Part shown: piece after piece, positions 14,234 through 17,667 of the stretch
How the letters are laid out: every line of letters starts with the position of its first letter
How positions within the stretch are numbered: the first letter of the stretch is position 1
Source: Betaproteobacteria bacterium
GTDB lineage: Bacteria > Pseudomonadota > Gammaproteobacteria > Burkholderiales > SG8-41
DNA: 17,667 nt
Assembly (NCBI GenBank): GCA_028292065.1
Contig: JAQGNC010000554.1
Location: forward strand, 1 to 17,667
Direction: 5' to 3'
Translations under genes and position numbers: made by a program
Notes under the pieces: generated by a model
Told to the model about the DNA's origin: nothing
What the model saw: only the letters and a program-made list of their open reading frames with translations
Database searches by the model: none

Positions 14234-14386
14234 GTCATCGCGAGGAGCCGCCGGACGACGTGGCGATCTCGTGGCGCACAACAAGCGAGCGCCTCGCGAT
14301 TGCTTCGTCAAGTCGTTCCTCGCAATGACAACCCACTGTCATCGCGAGGAGCCGCGCCAGCGCGACGCGGCGATCTCGTGGCGCAC
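14234..14386. repeat. Three GTCATYGCGAGG-type elements in alternating orientation
   Basis: Forward copies lie at 14234-14279 and 14338-14386, each running from GTCATCGCGAGGAGC to GATCTCGTGGCGCAC. A reverse copy lies between them (about 14291-14329, GCCTCGCGATTGC to CGCAATGAC). They share the element seen at 1407-1505, over 12 kb away. The 255-bp gap 14206-14460 otherwise holds no gene. Confidence 0.85.
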
Positions 14387-14460
14387 GCCAGCGTCTTCGA
14401 ACCGTCGTTTCGAGCGCCTAAAGATTGCTCGGTCACAATGACAAGTCCGCGGTAACTGCA

Positions 14461-15426
14461 ATGACGTTGAAACCCGAAATCCTCATCCTCAAGCCCATCT
14501 ACGCGCCGACCATGGCGGCGCTGGAGCGCGATTACGTCGTGCACAAGCTGTGGGAAGCGCCCGACTCGCAAGCGTTCATGCAGGAGGTCGGCGCTCACGT
14601 GCGAGGGCTGGTCACGACCGGCATCATCGGTTTCACGCGCACGCATCTGGAGGCGCTTCCGAAGCTCGAGATCGTCGCGTGCTTCGGGTCGCCGCGCGGC
14701 ACGTTCGACATGGAAGGTGCGAACGCACGCAACCTCGTCGTGACGACAACCCCTGACGTCACCGCGCCTTCGGTCGCCGATCTCGCGCTCGGTCTCATGC
14801 TCTCGCTCATGCGAGGCATCGGCGAAGGCGACCGCTTCATGCGCGCCGGCAAGTGGCGCGCGAATGCACCCGCGGTCGGGCGCGAAGTGGGCGGCAAGAC
14901 CTGCGGCATCGTCGGGCTCGGGCAGATCGGGGCAGGCATCGCGAAGCGCGCCGAAAGTTTCGGCATGTCGGTCTGCTATCACGGCCCGCGCAGCAAAGAC
15001 GCACCGTATCGCTATTACGCGGACCTGCACGAGATGGCGCGCAGCAGCGATTGCCTGGTCGTCGCCTGTCCGTCGACAGCGGAGACGCGAGGGCTGGTCG
15101 ATGCCCGAATACTCGATGCGCTGGGACCCGAAGGTTTCCTGGTGAACGTCGCCCGCGGCGAGATCGTCGACGAACACGCGCTCATCGATGCGCTCGAGCA
15201 CAAGCGCATCGCAGGCGCCGCGCTCGACGTCTACTGGCGCGAGCCCGAGGTGCCGGCGGCGCTGCTCGAGATGGACAACGTCGTGCTCACGCCGCACATA
15301 GGCTCGACCACGCGCGAGCTGCGCGAAGAGCGCAGCCGCAAGCTGCTCGCCAATCTCAGCGCGCACTTCGCCGGCGAGCCGGTGCCGTATCGGTTCGACG
15401 AGGCCGAAGCGGGCCGCCGGCGTTAA
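14461..15426 (+). CDS. D-isomer-specific 2-hydroxyacid dehydrogenase (hydroxypyruvate reductase/SlcC type)
   Basis: The product has 321 residues; the ATG at 14461 is chosen over TTG 14425 because the earlier codons fall in repeat-rich sequence; the ribosome binding site is weak. The Rossmann motif 'GIVGLGQIGAGIAKRAESFGM' (G152-x-G154-x2-G157) is followed by 'YHGPRSK', where an Arg-Ser pair after beta-2 hints at NADP preference. The catalytic triad of the family is R232 ('NVARGEIVDE'), E261 ('REPEVP') and H279 ('LTPHIGSTT'). The enzyme reduces a 2-oxo acid or oxidises a 2-hydroxy acid. SlcC, the (S)-sulfolactate dehydrogenase of Chromohalobacter, belongs to this superfamily, so with the ComC-like gene it could form a sulfolactate stereo-inversion pair. 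Glyoxylate or hydroxypyruvate reduction is the default alternative. Confidence 0.92.
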   Translation: MTLKPEILILKPIYAPTMAALERDYVVHKLWEAPDSQAFMQEVGAHVRGLVTTGIIGFTRTHLEALPKLEIVACFGSPRGTFDMEGANARNLVVTTTPDVTAPSVADLALGLMLSLMRGIGEGDRFMRAGKWRANAPAVGREVGGKTCGIVGLGQIGAGIAKRAESFGMSVCYHGPRSKDAPYRYYADLHEMARSSDCLVVACPSTAETRGLVDARILDALGPEGFLVNVARGEIVDEHALIDALEHKRIAGAALDVYWREPEVPAALLEMDNVVLTPHIGSTTRELREERSRKLLANLSAHFAGEPVPYRFDEAEAGRRR

Positions 15427-15434
15427 GGCCGAGG

Positions 15435-15580
15435 GCGTTCTCCTTCGACCGTGTCGCTCGCGCGACGCTCAGGACGAACGGCGCGTGCAACGACGAAGCC
15501 GAGCGTGCCGCCGGCGTTGAGGCGGACACGCGTTCTCCTTCGACCGTGTCGCTGGCGCGACGCTCAGGACGAACGGCGCG
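15435..15580. repeat. Two direct copies of a 51-bp CTTCGACC...CAGGACGAACG palindrome
   Basis: Copies at 15435-15485 and 15530-15580 differ at one or two positions (TCGCTCGCGCGAC against TCGCTGGCGCGAC). Each is internally palindromic: CGTTCTCCT pairs with AGGACGAACG and CGTGTCGC with GCGACG. They lie between convergent genes, where a bidirectional terminator could be expected. Elements with a CCTTCGACNNGCTCAGGACGAACGG core are, as I recall, widespread in bacterial genomes. Confidence 0.85.
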
Positions 15581-15588
15581 GTGCGCGT

Positions 15589-16581
15589 TCAGTTCGGTTC
15601 GATACGCGCTTCACGTATGACTTTGCCCCACTTCGCGATCTCGGACTTGAAGTGCGCTTCGAAGCGCTCGGGCGCATCGCCGACGGGCTCGGCGCCTTCG
15701 CGCTGGAGCTGCTCCCTGATCTCGGGTGTCGTGAGCGCGCGTGCGACCTCCGCGTTGAGCTTGTCGACGACGTCGCGCGGCGTTCCCGCCGGTGCGAACA
15801 ATCCGTACCAGGAGGTCGCTTCGAAGCCCGGGAGGGTTTCGGCAACCGTGGGCACTTCCGGCAGCGCTGAAGAGCGGCGGCTGTCGCTCACGCCGATCGC
15901 GCGCAGGCGGCCTGACCTGATCTGCGGAATCGCCGGCAGGATGCTCACGAACATCCACGAGATGTGGCCGCCGAGCAGATCGGTCGTCGCGGGCGTCGCG
16001 CCTTTGTACGGCACGTGAGTCATCTTCGTGCCGCTCATGAGGCACAGCAGCTCGCCGCCGAGATGCGTCGCGCCTCCCACGCCGCCCGAGGCATAAGCAA
16101 TCTGGCCCGGGCGCGCCTTCGCCAGCTTCACGAGGTCGCCCACCGATCTCACCGGCAGTGAAGGATGCGTCACGAGCAGGTTGGGAGAAGCCGCGACGCG
16201 GATCACCGGGGCGAAAGCCTTGACCGTGTCGTAAGGCAGGTTCTTCTTCAGCGTGACGTTCACCGCGGTGGCGAGCGACACCATGATCAGGGTGTAACCG
16301 TCGGCAGGCGCTTTCGCCGCGGCTTCGGTCCCCACGACCGTTCCGCCCCCGGGGCGGCTGTCGACCAGCACCTGCTGTCCCCATTTCTCGGTCAGCTTCT
16401 GCCCGACCAGCCGCGCGAGCAGGTCGTTCGGGCCGCCCGGCGCGAAAGGAACGATGATGCGTATGGGCTTGGCGGGAAAGCTCGCCGCTGTTGCGGGCGC
16501 GCGCTGCGCGTGCGCGGGATTCGTGAAGACGCTCGCGCAGCTGAGCGCGACGAGCGGGTACAGCCATTTCGAACAGCGCAT
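15589..16581 (-). CDS. Tripartite tricarboxylate transporter receptor (Bug/TctC family), third copy
   Basis: The product has 330 residues on the - strand. The start ATG (16579-16581 reversed) has GAGGAGA upstream. The signal peptide 'MRCSKWLYPLVALSCASVFTNPAHAQR' cleaves after AHA. Bug motifs are 'FPAKPIRIIVPFAPGGPNDLLARL', 'VLVDSRPGGGTVVGTEAAAK', 'YASGGVGGATHLGGELLC', 'KMTHVPYKGATPATTDLLGGH' and 'EVPTVAETLPGFEA'. It is a third distinct paralogue, facing the hydroxyacid dehydrogenase convergently, so it is outside the + strand series and may serve a different ligand. No TctAB permease is seen. Confidence 0.95.
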   Translation of the reverse strand: MRCSKWLYPLVALSCASVFTNPAHAQRAPATAASFPAKPIRIIVPFAPGGPNDLLARLVGQKLTEKWGQQVLVDSRPGGGTVVGTEAAAKAPADGYTLIMVSLATAVNVTLKKNLPYDTVKAFAPVIRVAASPNLLVTHPSLPVRSVGDLVKLAKARPGQIAYASGGVGGATHLGGELLCLMSGTKMTHVPYKGATPATTDLLGGHISWMFVSILPAIPQIRSGRLRAIGVSDSRRSSALPEVPTVAETLPGFEATSWYGLFAPAGTPRDVVDKLNAEVARALTTPEIREQLQREGAEPVGDAPERFEAHFKSEIAKWGKVIREARIEPN

Positions 16582-16683
16582 CGATTCTCCTCTTGTTTTT
16601 ATTCAGGGCTCGAGTTTAGCGCGTGCTCGATCGGACCTCGTCGTTCTGGCGCAGGCCAGAACCCATTTCGACTTTCAACGATT

Positions 16684-16788
16684 AAACCACCCCCATCCCG
16701 ACCTTCCTCCTGAAGGGGAAGGAGAGTTATCCGCGGCGCGGATCACGTCCCCTCCCCTTCAGGGGGAGGGTTAGGGTGGGGGTGGTTT
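16684..16788. repeat. ~105-bp palindromic element, copy 2
   Basis: This is nearly identical to the element at 10297-10407 and in the same orientation, from AAACCACCCCCATCCC to GGGTGGGGGTGGTTTT, with the same central ATCCGCGGCGCGGAT. The copies differ mainly by a short deletion in the loop and a C/T change in the left arm. It lies in the 234-bp gap between the third Bug gene and the cysteine-synthase-family gene. Confidence 0.92.
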
Positions 16789-16815
16789 TGGCGGCTGGGA
16801 CCGCGGCGGGGCGAA

Positions 16816-17667
16816 TTAAACCAACGGTGTCGGAATCGACAGCTCGCCGCGCCCTTCCAGCCACGCCGGCACCGGCAGGTTTTTCGAGCGCAGGAACTCT
16901 GGATTGAAAAGCCGGCTCGCATAGCGCTCGCCGCCGTCGCACAGAACGGTCACGATCGTGTGCCCGGGGCCCATCTCGCGGGCGAGCCGTATCGCGCCGG
17001 CGACGTTGACGCCGGTCGAAGCCCCGAGCAGCAGGCCTTCGTGCTCGAGCAGGTCGAACACCAGCGCAATCGCTTCGTCGTCAGGTATCTGGAAAGCGAC
17101 GTCGACCGGCGCGCCTTCGAGATTCTGCGTGATGCGGCTCTGGCCGATGCCTTCGGTGATCGACGAACCTTCAGCCTTGAGCTCGCCGTGGGTGTACCAG
17201 TGGTAGAGCGACGCGCCCATGGGATCGGCGAGCGCGACGGTGATGGCGCTGTTGCGGCTCTTCAGATACATCCCGACGCCGGCGAGCGTGCCGCCGGTGC
17301 CGACCGCGGCTACGAACCCATCGATGCTGCCGCCGATCTGCTCCCAGATTTCGGGACCGGTCGTATCGAAGTGCGCGCGGCGGTTGGCGACGTTGTCGAA
17401 CTGGTTCGCCCAGACAGCGCCTGCCGGATGCGTTGCAGCGATCGCTTCGGCGAGCCGACCCGAAACCTTCACGTAATTGTTCGGATTCGAATACGGCACC
17501 GCAGGCACTTCGCGAAGGTCCGCGCCGTACTGGCGCAGCGCGTCTTTCTTCTCCTGGCTCTGGGTTTCAGGAATGACGATCACGGTGCGGTAGCCGCGCG
17601 CATTCGCGACGAGCGCGAGCCCGATGCCGGTATTACCCGCAGTGCCTTCGACGATGACGCCGCCGGG
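16816..17667 (-). CDS. PLP-dependent cysteine synthase/cysteine desulfhydrase family protein, 5'-truncated by the window edge
   Basis: The frame is open from the window end (17667) to the TAA at 16816-16818, giving the last ~283 residues; the start and the PLP-binding Lys are beyond the window. Visible motifs are the substrate loop 'VEGTAGNTGIGLALVANARG', 'VIVIPETQSQEKKDALRQYGA', the PLP-phosphate loop 'AAVGTGGTLAGVGMYLK', 'GEGSSITEGIGQ'-like 'GSSITEGIGQSRI' and 'LLLGASTGVNVAGAIRLA'. The T-A-G-N-T-G loop (S-G-N-T-G in CysK) and 'ETQSQEKKD' recall the Cds1-type cysteine desulfhydrases and fungal mitochondrial homologues. The reaction is either O-acetylserine plus sulfide to cysteine, or cysteine to sulfide and pyruvate. 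A link to the sulfonate genes is possible but not shown, as it faces the other way. Confidence 0.9.
   Translation of the reverse strand, partial: PGGVIVEGTAGNTGIGLALVANARGYRTVIVIPETQSQEKKDALRQYGADLREVPAVPYSNPNNYVKVSGRLAEAIAATHPAGAVWANQFDNVANRRAHFDTTGPEIWEQIGGSIDGFVAAVGTGGTLAGVGMYLKSRNSAITVALADPMGASLYHWYTHGELKAEGSSITEGIGQSRITQNLEGAPVDVAFQIPDDEAIALVFDLLEHEGLLLGASTGVNVAGAIRLAREMGPGHTIVTVLCDGGERYASRLFNPEFLRSKNLPVPAWLEGRGELSIPTPLV

Noticed and set aside
1..17667. tRNA, rRNA, transposase, integrase or phage genes
   Set aside because: None was recognised in the translated frames or the intergenic gaps.

Overview
The window is GC-rich and densely coded. Three of its genes encode tripartite-tricarboxylate (Bug/TctC-type) periplasmic receptors, a family greatly expanded in Burkholderiales and related Betaproteobacteria, so a betaproteobacterium of that kind is the likely source. 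This is inferred from gene content and base composition; there is no rRNA here.

Layout. Positions 1-1382 (+) hold the 3' part of a TPR-type helical-repeat protein. A convergent GntR/UTRA regulator (1555-2310, -) follows, then a divergent promoter region with a dyad GTCANNTANNTGAC over a good -35/-10 pair. From 2481 to about 15426 every gene is on the + strand: SuyA-like and SuyB-like subunits of a (2R)-sulfolactate sulfo-lyase-type enzyme; an SdhB-like iron-sulfur protein; two small SdhC/SdhD-like membrane anchors; a Bug receptor; class I fumarase-type alpha and beta subunits; an SdhA/FrdA-like flavoprotein; an Ldh2/ComC-type dehydrogenase; a Tat-lipoprotein with two SnoaL-like domains; a cupin; a second Bug receptor; and a D-2-hydroxyacid dehydrogenase. 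On the - strand are a third Bug receptor (15589-16581) and the 3' part of a cysteine-synthase-family gene (16816 to the window end).

How the genes may work together. The set can be read as a sulfonate analogue of the succinate-fumarate-malate sequence feeding a desulfonating lyase. The Sdh-like complex would oxidise 3-sulfopropionate to 3-sulfoacrylate, the fumarase-like hydratase would add water to give 3-sulfolactate, and SuyAB would split (R)-sulfolactate into pyruvate and sulfite. The ComC-like and D-2-hydroxyacid dehydrogenases could interconvert sulfolactate enantiomers through sulfopyruvate, as SlcC and ComC do in Chromohalobacter. The flavoprotein departs from ordinary SdhA: the usual covalent-FAD His is a Cys, and a substrate-loop Thr is a Glu. 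The pathway is a hypothesis. The individual family calls are much firmer.

Intergenic DNA is unusual. Almost every gap is filled by a long imperfect hairpin whose arms are short G/A-rich tandem units and their reverse complements. The hairpins often run exactly from one stop codon to the next ribosome binding site. Several sequence families share this design, and other dispersed palindromes (two near-identical copies of about 105 bp, GTCATTGCGAGG-type elements, and a CTTCGACC...CAGGACGAACG pair) fill the remaining gaps.
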